From positions 362,108-426,107 of the forward strand of contig CAVBPR010000002.1 of assembly GCA_963597355.1 (NCBI GenBank): a stretch of DNA of 64,000 bases. The letters are read 5' to 3'. The notes under the pieces were generated by a model. It saw nothing but the letters and a program-made list of their open reading frames with translations, searched no databases and had not been told where the DNA came from. Position numbers and translations under genes: made by a program. Origin of the DNA: UMGS1766 sp963597355. Lineage in GTDB: Bacteria; Bacillota; Clostridia; Oscillospirales; Oscillospiraceae. Positions 32,224 to 41,008 of the stretch are shown piece by piece. The first letter of the stretch is position 1, and the number at the start of each line of letters is the position of its first letter.

Positions 32224-33159
32224 ATGCCTTTTGTCACAACAACTGAAATGTTCCGCAAAGCATACGAAGGCGGCTATGCAATCGGCGCTTTCAACGCAAA
32301 TAACATGGAGATCATTCAGGGTATTATTGAAGCCGCTGATGAGTGCAAGGCACCGGTTATTATCCAGGTTTCTCCCAGCGCAATGAAGTACGCTCATATT
32401 GATTATCTCGTCAATATGATTAAAGCGGCCGAAAGTGAAACTCACTTGCCGATTTGTCTGCATCTGGATCACGGTGATTCTTTCGATGTGTGCAAACTGT
32501 GTATCGACAATGGTTTTACCTCTGTTATGATCGATGCATCTTCTAAACCGTTTGAAGAAAACGTTGCAATTACAAAGCAAGTTGTTGAGTATGCACATGC
32601 TCACAACGTTGTGGTTGAAGCGGAGTTGGGTGCACTTGCTGGCGTAGAAGACGATGTTGACGTCTCTGCCGAAGATTCCTGCTACACCGATCCAAACGAG
32701 GTCGAAGAGTTTGTTAAGCGGACCGGAATTGATTCTCTTGCTATTGCAATTGGAACATCTCACGGCGCATACAAGTTCAAGCCCGGTACGGACCCAAAAC
32801 TGCGTTTTGATATCTTGGAAGAAGTATCTAACAGATTGCCTGGTTTCCCGATTGTTTTGCACGGAGCATCATCTGTGCCACAGGAATATGTCGCTATGGT
32901 AAATGAAAATGGCGGTAATTTGGCAGATGCGATTGGCATTCCTGAAGACCAGTTGCGCAAAGCAGCAAGCATGGCCGTTTGTAAGATCAATATCGATTCC
33001 GATATGCGTCTTGCTCTGACTGGATCAATTCGCAAATATTTCAACGATCATCCTGATGTTTTTGATCCTAGAAAGTATATGGGCGAAGCACGTAATAGCA
33101 TCAAGACAGTCGTTAAGCATAAGATTATCGATGTTCTTGGTTGCGAAAACAAAGCATAA
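32224..33159 (+). CDS. fba: Fructose-bisphosphate aldolase, class II
   Basis: 311 aa from ATG 32224 with AGGAAGGGAAG upstream (GTG at 32221 or 32215 possible). Zinc-dependent TIM barrel: IGAFNANNMEIIQGI, LDHGDSFD (catalytic Asp and zinc His), EAELGALAGVEDDV, AIGTSHGAYKF and VLHGASSVP. Catalyses cleavage of fructose 1,6-bisphosphate to dihydroxyacetone phosphate and glyceraldehyde 3-phosphate. Codon use is more GC-rich than the flanks, typical of high expression. Followed by a terminator. Confidence 0.96.
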   Translation: MPFVTTTEMFRKAYEGGYAIGAFNANNMEIIQGIIEAADECKAPVIIQVSPSAMKYAHIDYLVNMIKAAESETHLPICLHLDHGDSFDVCKLCIDNGFTSVMIDASSKPFEENVAITKQVVEYAHAHNVVVEAELGALAGVEDDVDVSAEDSCYTDPNEVEEFVKRTGIDSLAIAIGTSHGAYKFKPGTDPKLRFDILEEVSNRLPGFPIVLHGASSVPQEYVAMVNENGGNLADAIGIPEDQLRKAASMAVCKINIDSDMRLALTGSIRKYFNDHPDVFDPRKYMGEARNSIKTVVKHKIIDVLGCENKA

Positions 33160-33177
33160 TTTGCACTTAAAATAGTT

Positions 33178-33216
33178 TAATTGCTCCGGTGACAAAAAGC
33201 CACCGGAGCAATTTTA
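33178..33216 (+). terminator. Terminator after fba
   Basis: TTGCTCCGGTG / CACCGGAGCAA with a 9-nt loop, flanked by A and T runs. 20 bp beyond fba. Confidence 0.88.
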
Positions 33217-33235
33217 GCAGGGGAGATGAAAACTT

Positions 33236-33610
33236 ATGCAAAAAAACAGCGGATACAATTATGAAGAATCATGCGAATGCAATGTTATACACGAGGATGT
33301 CGTGCAGCAGGTCAAGGAACAAATGCCTCCAGAAGAACCGATCTATGAAGTGGCGGATCTATTTAAAGTATTTGGCGATTCGACACGTGCACGTATTATT
33401 TGTGCGCTTTCAATTGCCGAACTATGCGTATGTGATCTTTCTGCGTTGCTTGACATGTCTCAATCTGCTGTTTCGCATCAATTGCGCACGCTAAAACAAG
33501 CTCGCGTTGTAAAAAACCGGCGCAGTGGAAAGGTTGTTTACTATTCCCTTGATGATGCCCATATCAAATCCTTGTTCCGTGTAGCTTTTGATCACGTTAT
33601 GGAAGATTAA
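33236..33610 (+). CDS. ArsR-family metal-sensing repressor, CadC-like
   Basis: 124 aa, ATG 33236 with AGGGGAGA upstream. Winged helix with LCVCDLSALLDMSQSAVSHQLRTL. The CadC metal site is recognisable: N-terminal CECNVIH plus the ELCVCDL pair of helix 3. The C-terminal helix also has DDAHIKSLF and DHV, like the alpha-5 zinc site. It should respond to soft metals such as Cd, Pb or Zn. Oddly there is no efflux pump next to it; the nearest candidate is the P-type ATPase about 21 kb away. Confidence 0.88.
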   Translation: MQKNSGYNYEESCECNVIHEDVVQQVKEQMPPEEPIYEVADLFKVFGDSTRARIICALSIAELCVCDLSALLDMSQSAVSHQLRTLKQARVVKNRRSGKVVYYSLDDAHIKSLFRVAFDHVMED

Positions 33611-33678
33611 ACGAAAATACTATTTACAACTTATAACAATCGTGAAACGGCGATTCCAAAATAACTTTTATCAGTTGT

Positions 33679-34671
33679 TTATGGTTCGTCGTTGTTTTTT
33701 TTCTTTTGCTCTGTGATGTGAGCAAGTGGATTTGCCTGTGCTGCCATGCGTAAATCAGAGTTATCTACATGTGTATATATTTGAGTTGTATTCAGGTGCT
33801 CATGGCCTAAGACCTCTTGAAGTGTGCGGACATCTACACCATTTTGAAGCATTAGAGTAGCTGCGGTATGGCGCAATTTATGGGCAGAATATTGGGAACT
33901 GTCCAATCCGGATTCGCCCAAATGTTTTTTTACCAGTAAATGAACCGCGCCTCTTGAAATCCTTGTACGATGACTGGAAATAAATAGGGCTTTTGCATCG
34001 AGTGGGTGTTGAGATTCCCGAAACGAAATATAGTCAGCTAATGATGATTTACATGCATCGTTTAAGAAAACAATTCTTTCTTTATTTCCTTTGCCTAGCA
34101 CTCTTAAATAATCATTGTGTACATCGCCTAGATTTAGGTTTACCAGTTCGGAAATACGCAATCCGCAATTCAGAAAGATCATCAGAATGCAATAATCACG
34201 GATCTGATATCGTCCCTGAACAGACTGCAAAAGATGAACGCTTTCATCAAGTGAAAGATATTTAGGTAATGACTTCATGATTTTAGGAGTATCTAAATCA
34301 TCCACCGGGTTAAACGAAAGTTGATGGGTCTTGCTTGTTAAATACTTGAAGAAAGAACGAATAGTTGAAACCTTACGTGCACGCGAAGCAGCATTTAACC
34401 CGCGATCCAGGCTAAGATAAGCCAAATAATCGTAAATATCATTTAGTGTGATCTTTGAAATAAACTCAAGATCAATATCATCGATAGGAATTTCATCAAA
34501 TTCTTTATCGGCAGATACCAAACCTTTTCGTAGCTTTAAATAACGGAACATTGTGCGTAAATCGAGATAATATTCGTCAATGGTTTTCTTTGAATGACCC
34601 CGAACGGTATCGTGATAGGACAAATAATCACATATGATTTCAGGCGCCTCAAGGCGATAATCTATCGACAT
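33679..34671 (-). CDS. Tyrosine recombinase, XerC/XerA-like
   Basis: 330 aa, GTG/ATG-region start at 34671 (MSIDYRL). Core-binding domain in residues about 1-120, catalytic domain about 130-310. Catalytic residues: Arg in NCGLRISELVNL, Lys in GKGNKERIVFL, HKLRHTAATLM, LGHEHLNTTQ and Tyr in QIYTHV. A second Xer-type enzyme beside xerD at 8345; the pair could be XerC/XerD, or this one may act alone as in XerA/XerS systems. A short hydrophilic tail with EQKKKNNDE follows the tyrosine. No attachment site or phage genes adjacent. Confidence 0.88.
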   Translation of the reverse strand: MSIDYRLEAPEIICDYLSYHDTVRGHSKKTIDEYYLDLRTMFRYLKLRKGLVSADKEFDEIPIDDIDLEFISKITLNDIYDYLAYLSLDRGLNAASRARKVSTIRSFFKYLTSKTHQLSFNPVDDLDTPKIMKSLPKYLSLDESVHLLQSVQGRYQIRDYCILMIFLNCGLRISELVNLNLGDVHNDYLRVLGKGNKERIVFLNDACKSSLADYISFRESQHPLDAKALFISSHRTRISRGAVHLLVKKHLGESGLDSSQYSAHKLRHTAATLMLQNGVDVRTLQEVLGHEHLNTTQIYTHVDNSDLRMAAQANPLAHITEQKKKNNDEP

Positions 34672-34783
34672 AATAAAACAGGTTGTGCATTTATAAACAA
34701 AGCTTTAATTTTGTTCATAAATGGCGATACCCTCAAACTCCTCTCTTCCTCAATTTTGAATTAATTCCCTTGATTTTCAGATT

Positions 34784-34822
34784 AGACTATAGGATGCCAT
34801 CAACGCTGACATCCTATAGTCT
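34784..34822 (-). terminator. Inverted repeat, possible terminator of cysE-cysS
   Basis: 13-bp perfect stem AGACTATAGGATG / CATCCTATAGTCT with a 13-nt loop, 11 bp beyond the cysS stop on the minus strand. The T run is weak (AATCTGAAAATC), so termination is uncertain. Confidence 0.6.
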
Positions 34823-34833
34823 ATATTTAAAAA

Positions 34834-36288
34834 TCAATTACGTGTCCATCGTACACCATCTTTGGTGTCAATTACAGAAATGCCCCTCGCTGAAAGCTCA
34901 TCGCGAATCCGATCTGCTTCAGCCCAATTTTTTTCGTTACGCGCTTTCTGACGTAAAACGACCAGTGCATCAATTTCAGGATCGCCTTCTCCAAATACAT
35001 TTTGATCCTGAATTGAAGAATTCACCGAAGCCTGGCTTGTTTTTGCGCTACGTGCTTCTTGCGCTTTGCTAATCAGGCTGAGTCCCAATACGAAATCAAA
35101 TTTATTCAATAGGGTTAATTTAGTTCTGCTATTTGTGTTATATTTCAAAACATCATACAGAACGGTGATGGCTAATGATGTATTTAAATCATTATCTAAT
35201 GCAGACGCAAATTTCTTGCCTAGAACATCAGATGCATCTCCATCTATTTCCGATGCATCATCTGGATCCAATGTAGCAATACGATCGATCAATTTTTTAT
35301 ACGCTTTTGCTGCATTATCCAAGTTTTCGTAGCTGAACAATAATTCCTTACGATAATGGCTTTGCATGCAGAAAAACCGATATACAAGAGGATCATATCC
35401 TTTTTCCTTTAGTAAAGAAACAGTCAAGAACTCACCCGTCGACTTTGACATCTTTCCGTTACTTGTATTGAGATGGCGGACATGAAACCAGTAGTTGCAC
35501 CATTTGTGCCCGAGATATGCTTCGCTCTGTGCGATTTCGTTTGTATGATGTGGGAAGGCATTATCTATCCCTCCACAATGAATATCTAGATATTCGCCTA
35601 AATATTTCATGCTGATACAGGAGCATTCAATGTGCCATCCAGGATATCCCACTCCCCAAGGTGAATCCCACTTCAGAGCTTGATCTTCAAACTTTGATTT
35701 TGTAAACCACAGAACAAAATCTGCTTTATTACGCTTATTGGCATCTGCTTCAACGTCCTCTCGCACGCCAACGGCTAAATCTTCTTGGTCAAACTCCTGG
35801 AAGACATAATAGCGCTCCAACTTACTTGTGTCAAAGTAAATATTGCCACCTGCTGAATAAGCATACCCAGTCTCTAATAAATGCGAGATTACTTTTATAA
35901 ACTCGTCGATACATCCGGTAGCTGGTTGAACAACATCTGGCTTTTTTATATTTAATTTTTTGCAGTCACTAAAGAAAGCATCTGTATAAAACTGGGCGAT
36001 TTCCATAACCGTTTTATGCTCTCTTCTTGCCCCTTTCAGCATCTTGTCTTCACCAGTATCTGCGTCACTGGATAGATGTCCAACATCTGTAATATTCATA
36101 ACGCGTGTTACATCATAGCCAGAATAGCGCAAGTATTTTTCCAATACGTCTTCCATGATATAACTGCGCAGATTTCCTATATGCGCAAAATGATATACTG
36201 TTGGGCCACAGGTATACATTTTTACCTTACCCGGTTCATTGCTTACAAATTCCTCTTTGCGGCGGCTAAGAGAATTATATAATTTCAT
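34834..36288 (-). CDS. cysS: Cysteine--tRNA ligase
   Basis: 484 aa from ATG 36288 with AAGGAGC upstream; the open frame continues to 36426 but overlaps cysE there. Class I synthetase: zinc-binding Cys in MYTCGPTVYHFAHIGN, which also contains the HIGH variant HIGN; GKMSKSTG is the KMSKS loop; WHIECS and HTNEIAQSEA carry zinc ligands. DALR anticodon domain at the C-terminus. Slightly longer than the usual 460-470. Second gene of the cysE-cysS operon under a Cys T-box. Confidence 0.97.
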   Translation of the reverse strand: MKLYNSLSRRKEEFVSNEPGKVKMYTCGPTVYHFAHIGNLRSYIMEDVLEKYLRYSGYDVTRVMNITDVGHLSSDADTGEDKMLKGARREHKTVMEIAQFYTDAFFSDCKKLNIKKPDVVQPATGCIDEFIKVISHLLETGYAYSAGGNIYFDTSKLERYYVFQEFDQEDLAVGVREDVEADANKRNKADFVLWFTKSKFEDQALKWDSPWGVGYPGWHIECSCISMKYLGEYLDIHCGGIDNAFPHHTNEIAQSEAYLGHKWCNYWFHVRHLNTSNGKMSKSTGEFLTVSLLKEKGYDPLVYRFFCMQSHYRKELLFSYENLDNAAKAYKKLIDRIATLDPDDASEIDGDASDVLGKKFASALDNDLNTSLAITVLYDVLKYNTNSRTKLTLLNKFDFVLGLSLISKAQEARSAKTSQASVNSSIQDQNVFGEGDPEIDALVVLRQKARNEKNWAEADRIRDELSARGISVIDTKDGVRWTRN

Positions 36289-36310
36289 AATATTGCTCCT
36301 TCCTCTTGTG

Positions 36311-36955
36311 TCATGCATTTTCGTCGGAAAAATAACGTTCCAAATCATCCAAACGTGCTTGAAGCTGTTGAACTGTTCGCTCCATTGGATCGATAATATC
36401 GTGAATTTGATCGACGTCATCAGCATAATGTACTTTTTGCTTCCCGATACGTACTACTTTAGCCGGAACACCAACTACAGTTGCATTTTCTGGAACTTCA
36501 GATAAAACGACAGAGTTCGCTGCTATGCGAGCGCCATCGCCTACTTTAAATGGGCCAAGTACTTTTGCACCACATCCAATTAGAACATTATTTCCAATGG
36601 TAGGATGTCTCTTTCCCTTATCCTTGCCAGTTCCTCCAAGTGTTACTCCATGGTATAACAGTACATCGTCCCCTATTTCTGCAGTTTCACCGATAACGAT
36701 TCCCATGCCGTGGTCAATAACAAAACGACGGCCTATTTGAGCACCGGGATGAATCTCGATTCCTGTGCGTTTCCGGTTCCATTGTGATTCCAAGCGTGCA
36801 AGAAAAAACAACTTTCGTTGATAGAAAAAATGAGCAATTCGATGCCGGATAATAGCGTGCACACCTGGATACAAAAGAAAAATTTCCAACTTGCTGCGTG
36901 CTGCCGGATCCCTTGCCTGATATGCAGCCAGCAGTTCTGTTAATCGATTTGCCAT
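36311..36955 (-). CDS. cysE: Serine O-acetyltransferase
   Basis: 214 aa from ATG 36955 (GGAG 12 nt upstream; a TTG at 36973 is the alternative). Left-handed beta-helix acyltransferase: FVIDHGMGIVIGETAEIGDD, LYHGVTLGGTGKDKGKRHPT and the hexapeptide repeat run VLIGCGAKVLGPFKVGDGA. It acetylates L-serine with acetyl-CoA, the first committed step of cysteine synthesis. Operon with cysS 22 bp downstream, so precursor supply and tRNA charging share one cysteine-starvation switch. Confidence 0.95.
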   Translation of the reverse strand: MANRLTELLAAYQARDPAARSKLEIFLLYPGVHAIIRHRIAHFFYQRKLFFLARLESQWNRKRTGIEIHPGAQIGRRFVIDHGMGIVIGETAEIGDDVLLYHGVTLGGTGKDKGKRHPTIGNNVLIGCGAKVLGPFKVGDGARIAANSVVLSEVPENATVVGVPAKVVRIGKQKVHYADDVDQIHDIIDPMERTVQQLQARLDDLERYFSDENA

Positions 36956-37002
36956 AGTTTTATGATGCTCCAATCTCCTGTCGTTGAGAAAAAATCAGAG
37001 TA

Positions 37003-37256
37003 CAAAAAATCGCCTCTTGCTTATATATAGCAAGAGGCGATTATACAACGAAAACCGCGGTTCCACTCTCATTTTTACTCGAATGGCCGATAACGAGGCC
37101 AACGGGGACACTACTCCCCCGCTCCCGGGCGCACTTCGCAGAACTTCCTCGTAGAACGGCTTTCAGCCGGTGACCATTCCTCTCTATTCGAAAAAATAAT
37201 GCTACTCTTCCCGTTCAACGCGGTAATAAAACTTTCTATATTATATTCTAATGCTC
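37003..37256 (-). promoter_or_regulatory. T-box leader, tRNA-Cys sensing
   Basis: On the minus strand: AGAGAGGAATGG (stem I), GGCTGAAAGCC, specifier TGC (plus-strand GCA at 37131-37133) followed by GCCCGGGAGC, then the core GAGTGGAACCGCGG (37055-37068). The terminator AATCGCCTCTTGC / GCAAGAGGCGATT (37008-37042) has a T6 tail. Uncharged tRNA-Cys should allow read-through into cysE-cysS. Confidence 0.93.
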
Positions 37257-37262
37257 CTTAGC

Positions 37263-37291
37263 ATGCTAACATTTTTGTAACGTCATGTCAA
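37263..37291 (-). promoter_or_regulatory. Promoter of the cysE-cysS T-box
   Basis: Minus strand TTGACA (37286-37291), 17-bp spacer, TAGCAT (37263-37268), immediately after the pgsA stop. Confidence 0.7.
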
Positions 37292-37292
37292 G

Positions 37293-37820
37293 TCAAATGT
37301 TGCTCAAGTCAAGGACATCTCTGTTTTTGATAAGATATTCTGCGCCGGAATATGCAGTAGTAACTAAGATAATTGCCGAACAAGTTGCATTAATAACACC
37401 GGGAAGCCCTAATAGCATGACACAAATACATATCATTGTACTAGCGGTTTTCACCTTTCCGGACCAGCCTGCAGCAATTACGCGTCCGTTTGTTGCCGCC
37501 ACAAGACGTAATGCCGACACAATAAATTCCCTTGCAATAACCACAATAGTGATCCATGCAGGCATCCAGTGCCATGAAGTAAATACGAGCATTGCGGATG
37601 TAACCAACATTTTATCTGCTATAGGATCAAGAAATTTGCCAAAGTCAGTTATCATGTTGCACCTTCTGGCAATTTGTCCGTCTAGTAAATCGGTAAGACT
37701 TGCTAAAATAAAAATTACCAATGCGACATACATATGAAGTGGAAATTGAGCATAAAGCACAACAACAAACACTGGAATCATAATAATGCGGAGCATTGTT
37801 AATTTATTTGCGAGATTCAT
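37293..37820 (-). CDS. pgsA: CDP-diacylglycerol--glycerol-3-phosphate 3-phosphatidyltransferase
   Basis: 175 aa, ATG 37820, overlapping rimO by 4 bp (ATGA) with GAGGAGG upstream. Membrane protein with about four helices. The CDP-alcohol phosphotransferase motif D-x2-DG-x2-AR-x8-G-x3-D-x3-D is present as LTDLLDGQIARR then DFGKFLDPIADK. Makes phosphatidylglycerol phosphate, the first step to phosphatidylglycerol. Last gene of recA-recX-rimO-pgsA. Confidence 0.95.
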   Translation of the reverse strand: MNLANKLTMLRIIMIPVFVVVLYAQFPLHMYVALVIFILASLTDLLDGQIARRCNMITDFGKFLDPIADKMLVTSAMLVFTSWHWMPAWITIVVIAREFIVSALRLVAATNGRVIAAGWSGKVKTASTMICICVMLLGLPGVINATCSAIILVTTAYSGAEYLIKNRDVLDLSNI

Positions 37821-39157
37821 GTTTCTATTTCCTCCTCAATCTCACCCATCAAATCGCCATCGATCAGATCTGTAATTTTTACATTCACAAATGTACCCGG
37901 CTCGATGTGCCCTGCAGCAGTAAAATATACTTTTCCATCTATGTCTACAGAATCTGCATAGGAACGTCCAACAAAACATTCTATTTCCGAATCAAATCCT
38001 TCACACAAAACCTCAAGTACTTGTCCAAGACGATTTGAATTCATTTCATCCATAATCCGAGATTGCAGATCTACGATAAGTTCTACTCGATGTGCGGCGA
38101 TATCTGCATCTACCTGATTCGGCATCTCCGCAGCTTTTGTTCCCTCTTCAGGCGAATATTGAAAAACACCTGCTCGTTCAATTTTTGCTTTTTCTAGGAA
38201 ATCACATAACTCTTCAAACTCAGAGTCCCCTTCTCCTGGCAAGCCACAAATTAAACTTGTTCTTAAAACCAATCCCGGTAATCTCTCTCTTAATTTTTGA
38301 AACAGTGCAGATATCTGCTCTTTTGTTCCACGACGACACATTGCCCGAAGTATATTGTCATTGCAATGCTGAATTGGGATATCGAGATAATTCAAAATCT
38401 TATCATTTTCCGCTATAACATCGATCAATTCATCGGTAATTAAATCTGGATATAGATAGTGCAATCGAATCCAGTGAAAATCCATTTGACACAGTTGACG
38501 CAACAATTCTGCCAACATTGGTTTATGATATAAGTCTATGCCATAACGGGTAATATCCTGCGCAATAATAATTAATTCCTTTACACCAGAGTCAGCCAAT
38601 TTTTTTGCTTCTTTTAGCAAGGATTCCATGCTACGGCTGCGATAATGTCCACGTAGATAGGGAATGATACAAAATGCACAGTAATTATCGCACCCCTCTG
38701 CAATCTTTAAATACGCTGTCCATGGGACAGTTGATACCATACGATCTCCATCCTCGTAGGTATGGCTGATGTCTCCAAAGCACTCAGGCTCATTACCATC
38801 CATGACCGCATCAATTGCACTGACAACATCGGTATAACTTCCTGTACCAAGCATACCATCTACCTCAGGAAGCTCTTTTTTTATATCATTACGATAGCGC
38901 TGGCTGAGGCATCCTGCAACCAATAATTTTTTTAGCTGCCCTGCTTGTTTTAATCCGCCTAAATATAGAATATTATCAATTGCTTCGCTTTTGGCTGAAT
39001 CAATAAATCCGCAGGTATTCAATACACATACATCTGCACCCTCTGGAGCTGCTACAACGGTATGTCCTGCCTGTCTTACTAATGCTGCCATTTGTTCAGT
39101 ATTGACTAAATTTTTTGCGCAGCCGAGCGAAATAAACGCAACTTTATATTGATTCAA
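37817..39157 (-). CDS. rimO: Ribosomal protein S12 methylthiotransferase RimO
   Basis: 446 aa, ATG 39157, overlapping recX and pgsA by 4 bp each. N-terminal UPF0004 domain begins YKVAFISLGCAKNLVNTE with further Cys in VLNTCGF and VAGCLSQRY. Radical SAM motif CDNYCAFC in the middle. C-terminal TRAM domain (about 380-446). The LGCAKNxVDxE-type start separates RimO from MiaB. It methylthiolates an aspartate of ribosomal protein S12 with two 4Fe-4S clusters. Confidence 0.95.
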   Translation of the reverse strand: MNQYKVAFISLGCAKNLVNTEQMAALVRQAGHTVVAAPEGADVCVLNTCGFIDSAKSEAIDNILYLGGLKQAGQLKKLLVAGCLSQRYRNDIKKELPEVDGMLGTGSYTDVVSAIDAVMDGNEPECFGDISHTYEDGDRMVSTVPWTAYLKIAEGCDNYCAFCIIPYLRGHYRSRSMESLLKEAKKLADSGVKELIIIAQDITRYGIDLYHKPMLAELLRQLCQMDFHWIRLHYLYPDLITDELIDVIAENDKILNYLDIPIQHCNDNILRAMCRRGTKEQISALFQKLRERLPGLVLRTSLICGLPGEGDSEFEELCDFLEKAKIERAGVFQYSPEEGTKAAEMPNQVDADIAAHRVELIVDLQSRIMDEMNSNRLGQVLEVLCEGFDSEIECFVGRSYADSVDIDGKVYFTAAGHIEPGTFVNVKITDLIDGDLMGEIEEEIET

Positions 39158-39789
39158 ATAGATTCCTCCTCAAAACTCATATCGTAGTGCGACAGCCCAG
39201 CCTTGATTTCATCCCAATGAAATCCACGCCGAACAAGCGCATTTGTAATTCGCTTTAGCTCTTTTTCGTCCGGTGTTCTCCCTCGCAGTTTTGCCTGAAG
39301 AAAACTTCTGACGCCGTCTTCTGGCTCACATTGTTCTGAAAGTGCAGCTTCCCAATATGTATGTTGTATGCCTCGTCGCTGCAATTCCTGGCGTAATTTT
39401 TTTATGCCATAGTTACGTCCTGAATAATATCGTACTACACTTTTTGCATATTCCAATTCATTGAGTGCACCGATTTCTTCAAGCCAATCTGCAGCGTTTT
39501 CTGCATTTAGGTCGGAGACACCCTTATCCCGCAAACGTTTGACAAGTTCATATCGCGACAAAGATCTTGCACCTAAGATTCTAGCACCAAGGGCGCGTGC
39601 CGAACTTACAGCACCTGCATTTACAAGGTCCGTCCATTCGCTTGCTCCTAGTCTACGACCACAGTAAAGTGAAAAAGACAAAACCTCGTTTTCAGTTACT
39701 CGGATCGGTTCAGACTCCTCTTCAACCCAAACTAAAATTCTTCCCTGCACATGCTTCGATGCATCTAATTTTGTCACACACTTTGTCAT
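39154..39789 (-). CDS. recX: RecA regulator RecX
   Basis: 211 aa if started at ATG 39789, 1 bp after the recA stop; an ATG at 39810 inside recA would add seven residues and no clear ribosome site decides between them. Three-helix repeats typical of RecX: LSRYELVKRLRDKGV, LNELEYAKSVVRYY, GIKKLRQELQRRGI, and a last repeat ending RRGFHWDEIKAGL. RecX caps or dissociates RecA filaments. Directly downstream of recA. Confidence 0.9.
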   Translation of the reverse strand: MTKCVTKLDASKHVQGRILVWVEEESEPIRVTENEVLSFSLYCGRRLGASEWTDLVNAGAVSSARALGARILGARSLSRYELVKRLRDKGVSDLNAENAADWLEEIGALNELEYAKSVVRYYSGRNYGIKKLRQELQRRGIQHTYWEAALSEQCEPEDGVRSFLQAKLRGRTPDEKELKRITNALVRRGFHWDEIKAGLSHYDMSFEEESI

Positions 39790-39790
39790 T

Positions 39791-40921
39791 TTAGATACCA
39801 TCGTCAGCATCTGAATGATTTAAATCAGATGCCGTATCTTCGCCTATGTTTCGCCCTGCGGCTTTTGCGGCAACCAACGATTGCCGCGTCATCAATTTAT
39901 GTGCATTCTTGCGAATTTCCGCTTCTAAACGATCTGCATCCTCCGGATGCATCTTAAAATATTCTTTTGCAGCATCTCTGCCTTGCCCCAAACGAATCTC
40001 TCCCATAGAAAACCAAGATCCGGATTTTTGAACAAGATCCAATTTTACACCAAGATCCAGAAGTTCGCCTATCTTAGAGATACCTTCTCCATACATGATA
40101 TCGAACTCTGCCTCACGGAAAGGTGGAGCGACTTTATTTTTTACTACTTTTGCGCGGGTACGGTTTCCAATCATTTCACCGTTTGCTTTCATTGTTTCCA
40201 CTCTTCGCACATCGATTCGAACAGACGCGTAGAATTTCAGGGCTCGACCGCCAGTTGTTGTTTCGGGGTTTCCGTACATCACTCCGATCTTTTCGCGCAA
40301 TTGGTTAATAAAAATGACAATACAATTTGTTTTAGAAATACAGCCTGCAAGTTTGCGCAATGCCTGACTCATCAATCGCGCCTGGACACCAACAAAGCTG
40401 TCTCCCATTTCACCTTCGATTTCAGCGCGAGGCACTAACGCAGCTACAGAATCAACAACAACCACATCCAGTGCTCCTGAACGCACCAAAGCTTCGCAGA
40501 TTTCGAGTCCCTGCTCTCCTGTATCCGGTTGTGAAATTAACATAGAATCAATATCAACACCAAGCGCACGGGCATAATAAGAGTCCATTGCATGTTCAGC
40601 ATCAATATATGCAACTTCTCCACCTCTTTTTTGCGCCTCTGCCACAATGTGCAATGCCAGCGTTGTCTTACCGGAAGACTCAGGCCCATAAATTTCAATA
40701 ATTCTGCCGCGAGGTACGCCACCAACACCGAGAGCTAGATCGAGAGAAAGTGATCCAGTGGGAATTACATCCACAACAGACTGCGTATTATCCCCTAAAC
40801 GCATGATTGCCCCTTTACCAAAGTTACGTTCAATCTGGGCAACTGCAGTTTCTAATGCTTTCTTTTTATCTGTGGCCGGAGACGCCGATTCGACGACAAC
40901 ATTCTTTTTCGATGCAGCCAT
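39791..40921 (-). CDS. recA: Recombinase RecA
   Basis: 376 aa, ATG 40921 with GAAAGGAAG upstream. Walker A GPESSGKTT, Walker B VVVVDSVAALVP, loop L1 SFVGVQARLM and L2 INQLREKIGVMYGNPETTTG are all canonical. The N-terminal tail is longer than average (about 25 residues before ETAVAQIER). It drives strand exchange and stimulates self-cleavage of LexA-type repressors such as the XRE-S24 protein at 19266. I see no perfect SOS box in the 87 bp upstream. Confidence 0.99.
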   Translation of the reverse strand: MAASKKNVVVESASPATDKKKALETAVAQIERNFGKGAIMRLGDNTQSVVDVIPTGSLSLDLALGVGGVPRGRIIEIYGPESSGKTTLALHIVAEAQKRGGEVAYIDAEHAMDSYYARALGVDIDSMLISQPDTGEQGLEICEALVRSGALDVVVVDSVAALVPRAEIEGEMGDSFVGVQARLMSQALRKLAGCISKTNCIVIFINQLREKIGVMYGNPETTTGGRALKFYASVRIDVRRVETMKANGEMIGNRTRAKVVKNKVAPPFREAEFDIMYGEGISKIGELLDLGVKLDLVQKSGSWFSMGEIRLGQGRDAAKEYFKMHPEDADRLEAEIRKNAHKLMTRQSLVAAKAAGRNIGEDTASDLNHSDADDGI

Positions 40922-41008
40922 ATTTTTCTTCCTTTCTTAACAACGCAACAATTTTGAACAAAGCACAGTTTGGAGATGTATTTCTCTGCCGTGTCTCTGT
41001 CGTTTTAT

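Noticed and set aside
33679..34671. Xer-like recombinase as an integrase of a mobile element
   Set aside because: No attachment-site repeats, excisionase or phage genes adjoin it, and its sequence resembles chromosomal XerC/XerA enzymes.
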